Source: Podocnemis expansa (lineage: Eukaryota; Chordata; Testudines; Podocnemididae). From it: 64,000 nucleotides of DNA. Numbering within the stretch: the stretch's first letter is position 1; every line of letters starts with the position of its first letter. The stretch spans positions 15,861,689-15,925,688 of the forward strand of contig ML681995.1 in the NCBI GenBank assembly GCA_007922195.1. The letters run 5' to 3'. Positions 34,122 to 46,000 of this stretch are shown here, one piece after another. The notes beneath the pieces are model-generated. The model had not been told where the DNA came from and did not search any database. It saw nothing but the letters and a program-made list of their open reading frames with translations. Position numbers and translations under genes: made by a program.

Positions 34122-36234
34122 ATGATAAATAGCAATTTGATAGAATTTGTCTGTTAGCTCTGTACAGACTTTAATCATCCCTGCCAGAGCCTACTGAAGG
34201 TAACAAGAGCTGAAGACATTCATGACCTATTCCTGTGTGACAGGAAGAGTATGGCCCAAAGGTGCTAGAAAAAGATCCATAAAAATCTCATTTTTCAACC
34301 TCTTCACTTGTAAACTCCTTAAAATAAAAATATTAAAAAAAAAAATTTGGAGGGTTAGACCTCATGGGAAATCTGCGACATAGCCTGCGGACTGCAGGTT
34401 GAACACTACAGGCCTAAAGGCATCCTGGGTTATGGAATGCTCCCCAGAGTTAGCAACAGGAGCAGCTGTAGTTTTAAATACATTGCAAAGGAAGATGCAT
34501 GGGGGCAGAGAATATAAAACCAGGTTCTGACAATGTTTGTCAAATTGCATAGGTCCTTATTTCCAAAGCAGTCCCATTTAAATCAGTCAGAGCATTTAAA
34601 AAACAAGGTATCCTTGGATTAAGAGGTTCATTATCTAGACTGTGCATAGATAGTGTCTACAACTGAAGGGAAGGCATGGATCTAGCTGGGCTTGGTAGCA
34701 AGACATTGCTTATATTGATTTAGCCAAAGCTGCTCTGTTTTCAGCTTTATTTCCTGTGCCTTAAAGTAGGTCTACGTAGTGGATTTGTTTGTGTCTCAGC
34801 CTTTGCTGGGCTGCACAGGGGACTAAGAGTTAGGCCAAGATTTGCCTTCCCTGCTCAGATTATAACTCTAAATTCCTGGAGGGAAATCTAGAGCACCTAG
34901 ATTAATCCTCTTAAACCACATGGTCATAGACAGATGAGTTTGAAAAGCATCTCCGCTTACTCACCAGCTAGATCACTTATTCCTGTGTTCCTGGTCAAGT
35001 AAACTCCAGGAAAAAAAATAAAGGCTTGCTCCTCAGGGCAAGGGGATGGAATGGAATAGAAGAGAAGGAATAGTGTTAGGCAGCTCTGCTGTTGAGGCCA
35101 TGCAGTTAAAATTTAGCCTGATGTGATGTGCTAGGAAGATGTGTTGCTGCTGTCAAATTGTTCAACTGCCAAGCACCTATGTGTGTCCATTGGCTTGTGC
35201 TTACTGCTCAGGATACAATAACTACAAACATGAAGTGACTGGTTTTTCTGTCACTTACACTGGGGGTAAATCAGGAATAACTACTTTGAAGTCACAAGGA
35301 GCAATGCTGGTATAAAACAGGTGGAAATTGAAGGAGAATCAGGTTGAGGAAGACCTACCTCAATGGTGAGCTTGGGAAATGTCATTTCTGAAACGCCATG
35401 TTGTTGTTTCTTTATCACAACAAGTAGCTATACTATGTGACTTGGCAGTCATTTGCCATATTTGCACTGCTGTATTTGCTGAGCCACAATGGAGCTAGGC
35501 ATCGGCTTTTTGCATTTGTCAGTGTGAAAGTGTTTAGCTTCTGAGAGGTACTGGGTGAAGTGGAAGAATCAATTGGATACTGGGACTTGGTGGGACATAG
35601 CTGCCATTTAAAAACAATCTTCATCCAAAGGGACTTCCACTCTTGGAATAGACTGGCAAAGCACAAGTGATGCAAAGATGGAATGATGTTGTATTGTCAA
35701 CAAACTGGAGATCTTGAAAGTATGGGATCCGATTCTTGCTAGCATTAGGCCCCTTTATGTAACTCTAGCAGGAGAAAAGTATCTTTGAAAGGGTATAAAT
35801 CACACTGAGATGTACAAAGGTGTTTTAATGTAAACCAACCTGAAACTTTGTTCATGATTTGTTCTGCAGGTTCAATTAAAACTATCATTTGGGAGGAAAA
35901 GTTGTTTGATAAACTCAGAAGTGTCTTCATGCTACTTTTTCCACACAGCAAAATATTTTGTTTTTGACATCTCACATGTTTGCACCAACTATTTTGTTGG
36001 CCAGCAAAGTTGTTTTTAAAGTTCTGTTTGACTACAATCTTCACTATCACATTGTTCACCCTTCACTCATGTTCTAAATCCATTTTCTTAAACATTTTAG
36101 GTATTTCTCTTCAGCATTGTGGATTTTGTTTCTTTTTAAGCAATATTTTATATTTAAACAGACTCTTAAAATTTCTGTTTGAGTTGTTTGCATCCTACAA
36201 AGAGGCAGGGGTCAGTACAGTTTTGCAGAAATTA
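34122..36234. other. Gene-free stretch
   Basis: At 35255-35345 CACTTACACTGGGGGTAAAT and CTTTGAAGTCACAAGGAGC resemble an old amniote repeat. The ORFs of 80-104 codons at 35433 and 35745 (minus) and 35980 (plus) show no motif. Confidence 0.45.
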
Positions 36235-36238
36235 ATAC

Positions 36239-36295
36239 TGTGACGGGGTTGACCTGATGGATATAGGAGAGTGGTCCTGTTGAGGGACTGGGAGA
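36239..36295. repeat. Left piece of an LTR-like repeat interrupted by the LINE array
   Basis: The sequence begins TGTGACGGGGTTGACC directly after ATAC (36235-36238). Nothing like it is present at the 3' ends of LINE units B and C, so it is probably host repeat and not part of the LINE. Its proposed right part ends at 56410 in CCACCACA, followed by ATAC. The matched TG...CA ends and 4-bp direct repeat fit one LTR split in two. Confidence 0.45.
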
Positions 36296-36407
36296 TGAGC
36301 CCACCCATTGCTAAAACTCCTCCTACAGTCGAAGGGGAGGTGGCACTGGACCCAGTTTCAAATGAGTTCTCAGGACAACTAATGAAAAACTGAAATGGAA
36401 GTGGAGG

Positions 36408-36590
36408 TCAAAGGGCCAAAACAAGGGATTCTGAAGGGGACACCAAGTAGACACAGCACCCACTGCTCCCGAAAGCTATTGAGGGAGTCAGCAGATGCTG
36501 CTCAGAGGAACTCTGCCTGGAGATGTGAGTGAACAAGGGACTGGAAACAGGCACCACAGTGGCAGGCCCCTTTCTCAGCCAACCTCTGAG
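36408..36590 (-). pseudogene. ORF2 C-terminal tail of the remnant LINE unit
   Basis: The minus strand ends in SPSESLVLAL and a stop at 36408-36410, aligned with CLVSPSKSLVLNL-stop of unit B (43063). Only about 60 codons remain, in more than one frame, before the deletion junction near 36590. No enzymatic domain is included. Confidence 0.6.
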
Positions 36591-36628
36591 CACTGAGCTG
36601 GCTGGAGGGTGAAGCAGAGGGTGGGGAG

Positions 36629-36949
36629 CAATGTTCCCTCTAATATTTTGTAGGCTGTGTGCGCAAAAAATTTCATTTGTGCACACTCCAGCAAGTGAGG
36701 TCAAACTTGTGAGTTCAACAAAGCAAGTGTGTATGATGCAACTAATTAACTTTTATTTTGATATGGTGATGGAAATGATAGTATAAATTACAAAACCTTA
36801 TTTGACACATGCTACTTGAAACCGCTTTCTTAAAGTAGCAAACTATTCGCACGTTTGAAATTTTTTTTGTGCGTGCTTTATTTTGTTGTGTGCGCAAGTT
36901 TCACAACCTGTGTGCATGTGCACGTGCGCATGGCTTAGAGGGAACATAG
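36629..36949. mobile_element. hAT-like MITE (321 bp) with perfect 8-bp target duplication, nested in the LINE
   Basis: The ends CAATGTTCCCTCTAA and TTAGAGGGAACATAG are inverted repeats over 15 bp with one mismatch. A perfect GTGGGGAG direct repeat flanks it (36621-36628 and 36950-36957). Removing it restores continuous LINE 5' UTR sequence (compare 42780-42815). It is therefore younger than the LINE deletion remnant. Interior words such as TGTGCGCAAGTTTC are AT/GT-rich, and there is no ORF. Confidence 0.9.
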
Positions 36950-37444
36950 GTGGGGAGCCCTCCAGCCAATGGGGACTATAGAAAAAGGGGGTAGGCTGGG
37001 CAATGGGGACAGGGGGCTTATGCTGGGAGGCTCTAGGCCCCTGCTGCTAAATCAGTCTCAGGAGCTAGCTACCTTCTTGAGGGGAGGAGAGGCCAGGCCA
37101 AGCAGGCAGCAGATGGGGGGGTGGCCTGCTGTTCCTCAGGTATTTGTGAGCTCAGCCTTAGCTGTAAGCAGCAGTGTCCTGTCAGTGGTGGCCTTCCCTG
37201 TCTGGTGGTATCCTCGCAGAGGCAGTAGGCTCCAGGTAGCACCAGTAGGAGGAAGAGGGACCAGCTCACAGGAAGGGCTCCTTTTCCTCAGATGGTGGTA
37301 GTAGTGGAGATGGCGGTGCAGTCTTCTTCTTCCTTCTATCTCTCCCCATTCCCACAGGGTAGGGGGGTGGGAGGGAAACAAGCCAGCAGCAGTCTCCCCC
37401 AGAAGAAGCATCAGCAGGAGCAGCAAGGCAGTCCAAGCAAAAGC

Positions 37445-39593
37445 AATTCTAAGTAGATGGTGTGGCAAGCCTCCAACAGCATCAGGTAGCCAGGGTCCTG
37501 GACCACAAGGAGCATGTCATCAGCATACACTGAGAAGACCAGCCTCGGCTCCAGCTCACGGAGCATCAAACCTGTCAACATCCGAGGGAGGAGGCAGAGG
37601 AAGGGCTCTGTGGTTAGCACGTAGAGCTGGCCTGACAAGAGGGGACTGCCTGAAGTCACTCCTCGTCTGAAGCTGACCGGCTCAGTCAGGGTCCAGTTGA
37701 ACTTGACCAGACACTGCAGAGCTGTATGGCATGTGGAGAGACCCCATAAAGTGTGGTCTGATGCCAACCACCCACAGGGTGCCCAGGAGATACCCATGGT
37801 CCACCATGTTGAATGCTTTCTCCTGGTCCAGAGCCAGGTGGGCAAACAACAAACTGTCCCTACATCAGAGCGCCAAGAAATCCCAGACCAAGTATAGGTT
37901 ACTGAAGAGGGACTGGCCCTGGACAGTCTTGTCAAGATGGACCATGTCCTACAGCACGGACCCCAGCTGCAGTGAGGTGACCTTGGCTACTATTTTGTAG
38001 TGCATGCAGAGGAGTGAGACAGGATGCCAGCTCCAAAGGTCATGGAGGTCCCCCTTATTGGGCAGCATGGCTAGCACAGCATGCTGGCAAGAGAGGAGGA
38101 GCTCCCTGCTTCCTTCAGACTCGACCCAGATGATGGCAGGGTCCAAACCAAGGACGTCCCAGAACACATGGTAGAATTCCACAGTCAGCCTGTCTATGCC
38201 CAGTGATTTGTTTGTGAGCATGTGACACTCTGGCTGAGTTCTCAGAAGCCTTCTGAGAGGAAATTACCACTGGTCCAGGCTGCCCCTGTTGAATGCGGGG
38301 AGTTCATTCCAGAGTGTCCTGCAGGAGGTGGCTTTGATCAGATCTGGGGAGAAGAGATGCGTAGAAGGCCCTTGCCCTTCCACACATCTCCTCTGGAGCT
38401 GTAAGGGGGGGTGCTGTTCTCGGCGAGGAGGCAGGTGATATGGTTTTTGCCCCTTTCCCCAGGGTGTAGAAGAAGCAGGAGCCATGATCCACCGCCCAAA
38501 GAATGTGAATGCAGGATCAAGCAAAGCCTCACTGGGCCCGAAGGTTCTCGGGCCTGGAGCTCCTCCTGCTTCTCCTGGCATGCTTTGAAGAGGGAAGGAT
38601 TGATCCTCAGGGGCGGCAGTCAGATGCCTCTGCAGCTCTGAGACCTCCCGTTCCAGCTGCTCTATCACTGCATCCCTCTGCCAGATGCCCCTAAGAGCAG
38701 TCACGGCAGAAGAGCTGGGCACACGCTTTCCTCAGGTCCCACCAATGCTGTGCTCAGGGGAAGGCAGGCCTTTGCTCGTGCCAGGCCAGCCAGAATTCCT
38801 GGAAGGACACTATGAAGTCCACATCCTCCAGCAGTTTTTGCTGAAGTGCTAGTAGGCCAGCCCAGCTTCTCTGTCATTAGGAAGGTTGATATGGTTGCCA
38901 GTTGGTGATCTGAAGAAGGGGGCTGGCCTAATTCTGGAGGAGTGGGCTTGTGTGAGATGACATTGGGACATGTAGATGCGTTGGAACTGGGAGAAGCACG
39001 ACCAATGGTCCTCCACTCAGACAAATGTGAAGTTCACCTTGTAATCCAGGTGGTGATCATGCCAGACATCCACCAGGGAGTGGTGATCTATTATCTCCCT
39101 AAGGATGGCCGAGGGAGCTGGGCACTCCTTGATCCACGTGCGGTCCCATTCCTCGAAGGTGGTGTTAAAGTCCCCACCCAGGACCAGGCACTCCTGAGGA
39201 TCCAAGGTGCCAAGGAAGGTGGCTGCCTGCCGGAAGAAGCACATCTGATCTGGGCCCAATGTTGGGGCATAGACATTAAGCAGAATCAGCACCAGCCCCT
39301 CCATGCAGACCCGGAGGTGCGGCAGGCAGCCTGGCATGACCTGGGCAACCCCCAGGACTTTGGGCTGTAGGCTGGGGGAGAAAAGGGTGGCCACTCTGCC
39401 AGAGCAGGTAGCAAGATGACTAGGAACACCCCATTCCCAGCTGTCAGCTGGCCTTGGCAGCTGGATCTGTATGGGTCTCCTGCAGGAAAACTACTGACTA
39501 GTTCCTCTCCTGAAAGGAGGAGAGCACCTGAGTCCTGCAGAGACCCATCCTACAGCCCCTGGCATTCATGGTTGAGAAGATGGCAGGGGCTAT
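37445..39593 (-). pseudogene. LINE ORF2, unit A: endonuclease plus partial reverse transcriptase (dead)
   Basis: The product would nick target DNA and reverse-transcribe the LINE RNA. Endonuclease landmarks are LNVYAP and CLVLGGDFNTTFEE (about 39160-39270) plus HHSLVDVWHDHH. RT landmarks are LTNKSLGIDRLTVEFYHVFW (about 38160-38220), HPVSLLCMHYKIVAKV, and LVFSVYADDMLLVVQDPG with YADD near 37520. The intact catalytic YADD contrasts with the state of units B and C. The normal start is ATA (39591-39593) where B and C have ATG. Frameshifts near 39020, 38700, 38260 and 37940 split the frame, and the thumb and C-terminus are deleted. It cannot make a working enzyme. Confidence 0.8.
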
Positions 39594-42203
39594 GAGAAGG
39601 GCTGAGGGGCAATTCTCAGAGGCAGGAGGCATGCCAGCAGCCACTGTTGGGACATGCTGCAGTCCATGACTGACACCGAAAGCCATGAGGGAGTCTCGGA
39701 AGCTGCGGACCTTCTGGTAGGCTGCAGTTTCCTGCCTTTTGGTCCCTTTACCCTCCTTGAGAATGGTTCTCATGGTGCAGAGGATGCAGTGGAAGTCCCC
39801 CTAATGCTGCAGGGTGAACCGCACCTGGTTACTGGCCTTATGAGTGTTGACTGGGAATGCACACAGCTCATCCCATAGCACCCGGAGGTCCAGGGCAGAA
39901 GGCCCGGGGCTGTCATTTGGTCATGTCCCCCTGACAGCCCCACTGCTGACTAGGATGGAGAGAGAGGGCATGGAGCCCTGTTGTGGTGCTGATGAGATTG
40001 GCACAGCATTGTCCATCCCGGCCACCAGAATGATGGGAACAGGCAGTGGAGGGAGGGCTGCAGCCCTGGGGAGGATGGGGGCTTTGAATGCCACCCCCTG
40101 GGAGTTGGTGGCAGGGAAGGGGAAGGACACAACCATGGCAGGGGGTAGCAACAGAGGAGGGATCTGGAGTAGGGGTTGGGGTGACGACAAATAGGGCAGT
40201 GGGGACTGTGTTGAAGATGGGGATATCATCAGAGGCGCAGGGATAGGGGTGGGGTTAGGGGTGAGGATAAGGTCTCGGGTAGTCAAACCCCAGGGTTCAG
40301 CTCCCCTTGACTGGGCACAGGAATGCTAGGTGACAGGTCAAGTGGGATCCCCACCAATGCTGGGAGTGCCAGACGAGGCAGTGTCCATAGCCTCAGCGTT
40401 GGACTTGGGGGGAGGGGGGACACTGATCATGAATATCGGAGGAGGGAGCAGGTGGCTGTCCTGCCAGGGACTTCCCCATAACCCAGCTGTTCGGTGTAAG
40501 CTGTAGCTTCAGGAGGCTCGGGGGCTACAGGTAGAACGCCAAGTGCAGCTGGAAAACATTCTGGGGGCATCCTTGGGGTGAGGGCAGGGGCTGGGCCTGG
40601 GCCTGTGGAGAGGGGAGGAGCCAGCAAGAGCAGGTAGCTGCCCAGATTGAGGCCTGCTGGAAATGGATCTTCCTCCCCCGAAGTGACCAGGATCAGATTC
40701 AGGGCCTCGGTTTCTGCAAAGATGGAGCCTAACTCTCCCATGCTGCAACAGGTGCTGCCTTGCCAGATGCTGGGGTGGAGACCACCTCAGCATCAGTGAC
40801 TGGCTCTGGAGAGACAGATGGTTTGGGTGCAATGGGGGCAGCTGCATTTGTGGCCTCCCTGGGCAGGGAGTCCAAGAGGAACTCCAATTGGGTACTGCTG
40901 CCTCCGTTTCCTCAGCCAGGCCATCCTGCTGGACCTTGTCAGTGGGCGTGGTGGAAGGCTGTTGGCAGCTATCTCATTGTCATCAGTCCTCTGTGCTGAC
41001 TTCCAGGGGGGCCTTCTCCCCATGTGAGGTGGTGGGGATGGTCTGAGCCTTCCTACATTTGCTGCACTTCCCTGTGACAAGGACCCAGTCCTCTGAGGTG
41101 GCAGGAGAGGGCTGATTAGCAGGGGTAGAGCCAGGAAGCAAAGGGAGAAGGTACCTGGGGACGATGGCAGGAAAATTGGAGTCATCCCTCTAGGGTGAGC
41201 TTTTTCCGTAACTGGGCCCAGCCACCTTTTTCCCCCTTTCTCCTCCTCAGGCCCTGATAGCAACAGGTTAGGAGGATGAGGAGGAGGGGTAACTCTGGTG
41301 GCTGGATGGCTGGGCTTGCTGGTGATGGTGCAGCCGGCACCCATCACAGGCTTGTGGGGCTTGGTTGCTTTCTGTCCCTACTGGACCAGGGGGCAGTCCC
41401 TCCAGTGGCAGTTGGATCTGGACCTGCTGGAGGAAGGACAGGTGTGATGGAGGGTGGGGTCCTTGCAGCTCAGCAGGAGAGGACTGATGATAGATATCCA
41501 CTTCCTCAGGGTGGAAAGGAGGGGAAGCAGGGCGGCATTGGGCAGGAAGGGAGGGACAAAGATAAGAACCACCCATATGCCCAAGTCTTTCAGGGGCTCC
41601 ACGGGGAAGTAGATGCCGCCCCACCACCAGGCCTTTTAAAACTGCCTCCTGTGAGACAGCCTCCAATGCTAGGAAGATTACTATCTTTCCATATGTTCTG
41701 GAGGCTGCTGTGATGACTGAGGGCCCACCACCCTTGCTAATACCTGCAAGTAGGTGTCTACGTGCAGCGAGGCTGCCACCAGAAGGCAACGGATGCTGTG
41801 CCTCCTGCTCAAGGTGGCAAAGGGACCCCAGCTGCCCGATGTGAAAGGTGAGGAGGCTGCACAAGCAAGCAGGTGGTATGGCAGTGGGTTGAGGGATGGC
41901 AGCCACCTGGGCATATGCACTGGGGGTAAGGATTCCCCAGGCCTGAGGATGGAATGGCAGGGAAACGGAGTCATGGCCTCTGAAGATGTGGCCAAAGTTA
42001 TGGCCTGGCCCTTGCCTGCCTGCTGCCTTCTGACTCTTGCCGCTGGCCGAGATGGTCATGGCATCAGTGGGGGTGGAGGCCCTTCGCAACCACACTGCTG
42101 CTGTTGCCCTGGTGGGGACACTAGTGGTGGTAGGGGCAGCTGCAAAGGTAGATAGGGGAGCAGGCTGAGGGAGAGACGTGGAGGGGGCTGGGGAATTCTC
42201 CAT
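39560..42203 (-). pseudogene. LINE ORF1, unit A: proline-rich RNA-binding protein remnant
   Basis: The start is ATG at 42203 (MENSPAPSTSLPQPAPLS), matching METFPAPPNPLPHP of unit B at 49560. The first 311 codons are open, followed by frameshifts. The N-terminus is Pro/Thr/Ala-rich and probably disordered. A middle region (IFLALEAVSQEAVLKGLVVG, PPFLPNAALLPLLSTL in another frame) matches B. The CCHC knuckle found in B is lost: sequence jumps from the QVQIQL region directly to RDCPLVQ near 41385. The C-terminal end (KEGKGTKRQETAAY, then SFRDSLMAFGV) is fused in frame to the start of ORF2 by a frameshift. ORF1 proteins of this group bind LINE RNA. Confidence 0.7.
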
Positions 42204-42955
42204 GTTCCTTTAGGAGGGGAGTTGGGAAGGGAGGCTGGTGGGAGGTGATTGGCAGGTACTAGCAGTAAAGGTGGGGAAGGGGAAAACAGTTTCCTGCTGA
42301 GCTGTGAGCTGGGGAGGAGAGTTGTAGGCAGGGATGGGGGAACAGAAGCAGGTGGGAGGGGGGCAGGGGCTATGGAAGGGATGAGGGGCTGGAAGATTGT
42401 TCCTCCCCGCCAGGCTGCAAGCAGGGGAGGAGGGCATTTAGGGGAAAGGGAGAGGGAACTTGTGTGGGGCAGGAGGTCGGCTCCTCCAGCTGCACTGCTT
42501 GGGGTGGGGTCACCGGGGCATCAAAGGATGCAGAGAATAGGGGGGAAAATAGAAAATGAGGGTGCACATGGATCTGATAAGGCTGGCTTGAAGTGATCAT
42601 TGCAAGGGGGATGGGGCTTATGGAGGCCAAGGGAGGGGATGGAAACTGGTGAATGGAGCAGGGGAGGGAAAACAAAGAACTAAATTTCAGTGGCAGGGGT
42701 GGGGCAGGAAATTTGACAAACTCATGGGTTGGGGGGCTAAGTGGGAGGGATCTCTATGGGGGCACTAAACTAGCTGGAGGGCAGAGCAGAGGGGGAGAGT
42801 GCTCTAGCCAATGGGGGCTGGGAAGAAGGGGGGTGGGTCTGGGCAATGGTGTGGAGAGCTGCTTCCAGGAGGCTCTGAGGCCCATGCTGCTGAAGCAATT
42901 CTGGAATTTTCAGGAGCCTGCTGCCCTCTCCAGGGGAGGGGAGCGTATTCGGAGG
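42204..42955 (-). repeat. 5' UTR of LINE unit A
   Basis: GC-rich, G-biased on the + strand. It aligns with 49561-50260 of unit B (shared landmarks: AGCTGGAGGGCAGA, GGGCAATGG, GGAGCCTGCTGCCCTCT). About 350 bp at its 5' end are missing compared with B, and it meets the 3' UTR of unit B at about 42955-42965. Several ORFs of 60-115 codons here are compositional. Confidence 0.65.
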
Positions 42956-43062
42956 CCGGGTGGTGGGTGGGCTTGTGCCCGCCCACTGGTAAAACCCCTC
43001 CCCCAACCTAAAGGGAGGTGGCCCTGGATCAGGGCACTACTAATGAAAAATGGGGATGGGGG

Positions 43063-46000
43063 TCAAAGGTTCAAAACGAGGGATTTGGAAGGGGACACCA
43101 AGCAGAGAACCCCAGACAGTGCCCATTGCTCCCAAAAGGTGTTGAGGGAGCTAGTGGATGCTGCCCAGAGGAACTCTGCCCACAGGCATGCTTGGAGTAG
43201 ACACTGGAAGTGGGCCCCATCCCTCAGCCAACATCATCTGTGTGGTCCTACAAATGGCAATCTTTGCATAAGCCAGGAGGGAGTTGGCAAGGCGGTCCCG
43301 TGATGACATGGGGCCAGGGATGAGAAGTGAATGCAAAAATATGTGTGGGGAGAAGTGCAGCCAGAAGCTCAGTAAGGGTTCTGGAGGAACGGAAAGATGG
43401 GCTGCAACCTGGCACACTCCATGTCTATGTGTGCCAGGGTCTCTCTCTCTCTCTGCAGAAGTGGCAGGTGTTGGGGTATGGGGTGAACAGTGCCTGGTAC
43501 ATGCCAATGCTCATGGTTCCATGCACGGGCAGCCAACTGATGTCCCCAGTGGGCCGTGGGGTCAAGGTGGCATACAAGCTGGCCCACTGGATGTCCTCAC
43601 CCGCCATTTGGTGTCAGGGCAGGAAACGAGGGCAAAGAAGTGGATGATGTGGAGTACAAGCATGTACAGATATTGGCAGCGTGTGGTTCAGAAGGGAGCC
43701 GGGTACAAGTCCAGCAGCTGACTGAGGTGCTTGGGGTTGGGGCAGCCAAGGGGGGTGCTCGTGGGGCTGAGGCCCAATCAAAAGTTTGAGGACCAGTACT
43801 GAGGGAGATGGGGGGTACCCTCTCACAGGACTGCTTAAGGTAGGTTTGAGCAGCGGAGAGCAGGGCTGCCTTCTTTTCTTAGAGTAGGCACTGGGGGCGG
43901 GGGGTTTCAAAGGATGGAAAGCCCCATGTCCTGAGCAAACATGAGCGGATCCACCTAGTCCCTCCAGGCACAGTCCAGGATGTCTCTGACCCTGGTGATG
44001 CCTTCCAGGAGCAGCCTCTGCCTCGCGGAGGGGGCCTCTGCCACCTGGCACAGATATGGGGGTTGTGTAGCAGGGGCTCCACAAGGAGGTCCTTCCCTTC
44101 AGTGGGCATAAGTGACCTGGAGGCCAAGATGAGCCTCCAGGTCTGGAGGAGGTCCTGATAGAAGACTGGCAGCTCAGAGGTCTCTCAGAGGACCACTCAG
44201 ATGGATGTAAAAGAGCTGCCAGTCACATCAGAGTCCTCAGCAGCAGTGGAGGAAAATGTGTGCCAGCTGGCTCCACGCCAGAGTATCTGCACTGTAAAGG
44301 AGTCTCTGCAAGGCCTGGAGGTGGAAGGCATGGACCTGACTGGACTGTACAGGCCCTGCCCTCCCTCCTCCAGTGGGAGACTCTCAATCCCTGCAGAGAC
44401 CCAGTGCAGTCTGGAGGCTGGCCAGGAACATTGGCAGTGAAAGCACAGTGTTGACCCGGTGCCAGAGCATGGACAGGACAAGCTGGTTGATGACCAGTGC
44501 CCTCCCCTTAAGGAAGAGGCACCACAGCAGTCCTGTCCATCTCTGCAGCTGCCCAACAACCCTGATCTCCAAATCATGCCACTTCTCATTGGGGTGGGGG
44601 AGAATGGGTGGCAGAAAGGTGAATGCTGAGAGAGAGCAGCAGACCCACGCTGCACCAGATGGCCTGAAGCACAGGCACGATGGAGCCCAACAACTATCAG
44701 GGCCCTAATGTCAGGCCATTGCTCTTGACCCAGTTGACCTGGGCAGAGGAGGCTGCCAGGTAGACAGCCTGGCAAGGCTCCAGCCACACAAGGCTGCCCA
44801 GGTCCTGGACCACAAAAAGCACATCAGCAAATGCTGACAGAACCACCAGCAGCTCTGGCTCACGGAGCACCAAGCCCATCAGCCTCTGGCAGAGGAGACA
44901 GAGGAAGGGCTCGATGGCCAGAGTGTACAGCTGACCCAGAAGCAGACAGCTGTGATATACTCCTCATCCAAAGCTGACTGGCTTGGTCAGGGTCCAGTTG
45001 AGCTTGACCAGATGCTCTGCAGAGGTGTACAGCACCCAGAGAAATCCCACAAAGCATGGACCGAAGCTGACCTCTCGTGGGTTGCCCAAGAGATACACAC
45101 GGTTCACTCTGTCGAATAATTCTTCTGGTCCAGGGCCAGGAGGGTGAGCAACAGACCATCCCTACACGCAAGCTCCAAGAGATCCCAGACCAGATACAAG
45201 TTGCTGAAGATGGACCGGCCCGGGATGGATCATGTCCTGCAGCACAGAACCCAGCCGTAGTGAGATGGCCTTGGTTACTATTTTGTAGTCCGTGCACAGG
45301 AGCGAGACAGGATGCCAGTTCTGAAGGTCATGGAAGTCCCCCTTCTTGGGCAGCAGGGTCAGCACATCCTGCTGGCAAGAGAGTGGGAGCTGCCTGCTTC
45401 CTTTGGACTCGGCCCAGACAATGGTTGATTCCAGGCTGAGGACATCCCAAAACATGTGGTAGAACTCCACAGTCAGCCCATGCATACCCAGGGACTTGTT
45501 TGTAGGCATGTGATTCAGGGCTTCCATGGACTCAGCCAGAGTGAGAGGAAGCTCCAGCTGGTCCTGGTTGTCCCTGCTGAGCGTGGAGATTTCATTCCAG
45601 AGCACCCTGCTGGCACAGACTTTGGTCGGAGCCAGGGAGAAAAGGCTGGCGTAAAAGCCCCTGGCCCTTCCACTCACCTCCTCTGGGTCTGTGGGGAGGG
45701 GGGTGCCATCCTTAGCAAGGAAGCAATGACATGCATTTTTGCCTGCTTCCATTTCTTCAAGGCTTAGGAGAACCAAGAGGCGTGATCCATCTGTTGAAGG
45801 AGATGGATGCGGGATCGAATGAAGGCCCCCGAGGCACGAAAGTATTTGATGGCCAGGAGCTATTCCCGCTTCTACACAGAGGGACAGATCCTCAGGACTG
45901 GCAGCCAGATGCCTCTGCAGCTCTATCATCGCTTCCCTCTGCTGGCTGGCCCACCAAGTGTAGTCAAGGCAGAAGAGCTGGGCATGCACTTTCCCCACAT

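Larger units (their letters stand above)
36296..37437 (-). mobile_element. Tx1/L1-group LINE, deletion remnant (3' end joined to 5' UTR)
   Basis: The left part (36296-36590) matches the 3' UTR and last 60 codons of ORF2 of units B and C. From about 36590 the sequence switches to the LINE 5' UTR (compare 50065 onward in B), and 36950-37430 continues that UTR. The roughly 6 kb between, including nearly all of ORF2 and all ORF1, is missing. A hAT element (36629-36949) sits in it. At about 37437 the UTR abuts the RT region of unit A directly. Confidence 0.7.
37438..42955 (-). mobile_element. Tx1/L1-group LINE, unit A (3'-truncated)
   Basis: From right to left: 5' UTR (42204-42955), ORF1 remains (about 39560-42203), then ORF2 remains (37445-39593). 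The unit ends abruptly just past the YADD motif of the reverse transcriptase. The ORF2 C-terminal third and the 3' UTR are absent. It shares direction and order with units B and C and lies head to tail with them. The 5' UTR lacks the distal 350 bp present in B. Confidence 0.8.

Noticed and set aside
40200..40260. Regular GGGGTNAGGG words that looked like telomeric repeats
   Set aside because: They are degenerate G-rich sequence on the antisense strand of the proline-rich ORF1, not TTAGGG arrays.
41276..43303. Plus-strand ORFs of 115-216 codons opposite the LINE
   Set aside because: They are antisense shadows of ORF1 and the G-rich 5' UTR. The minus-strand frames, not these, carry the conserved motifs.
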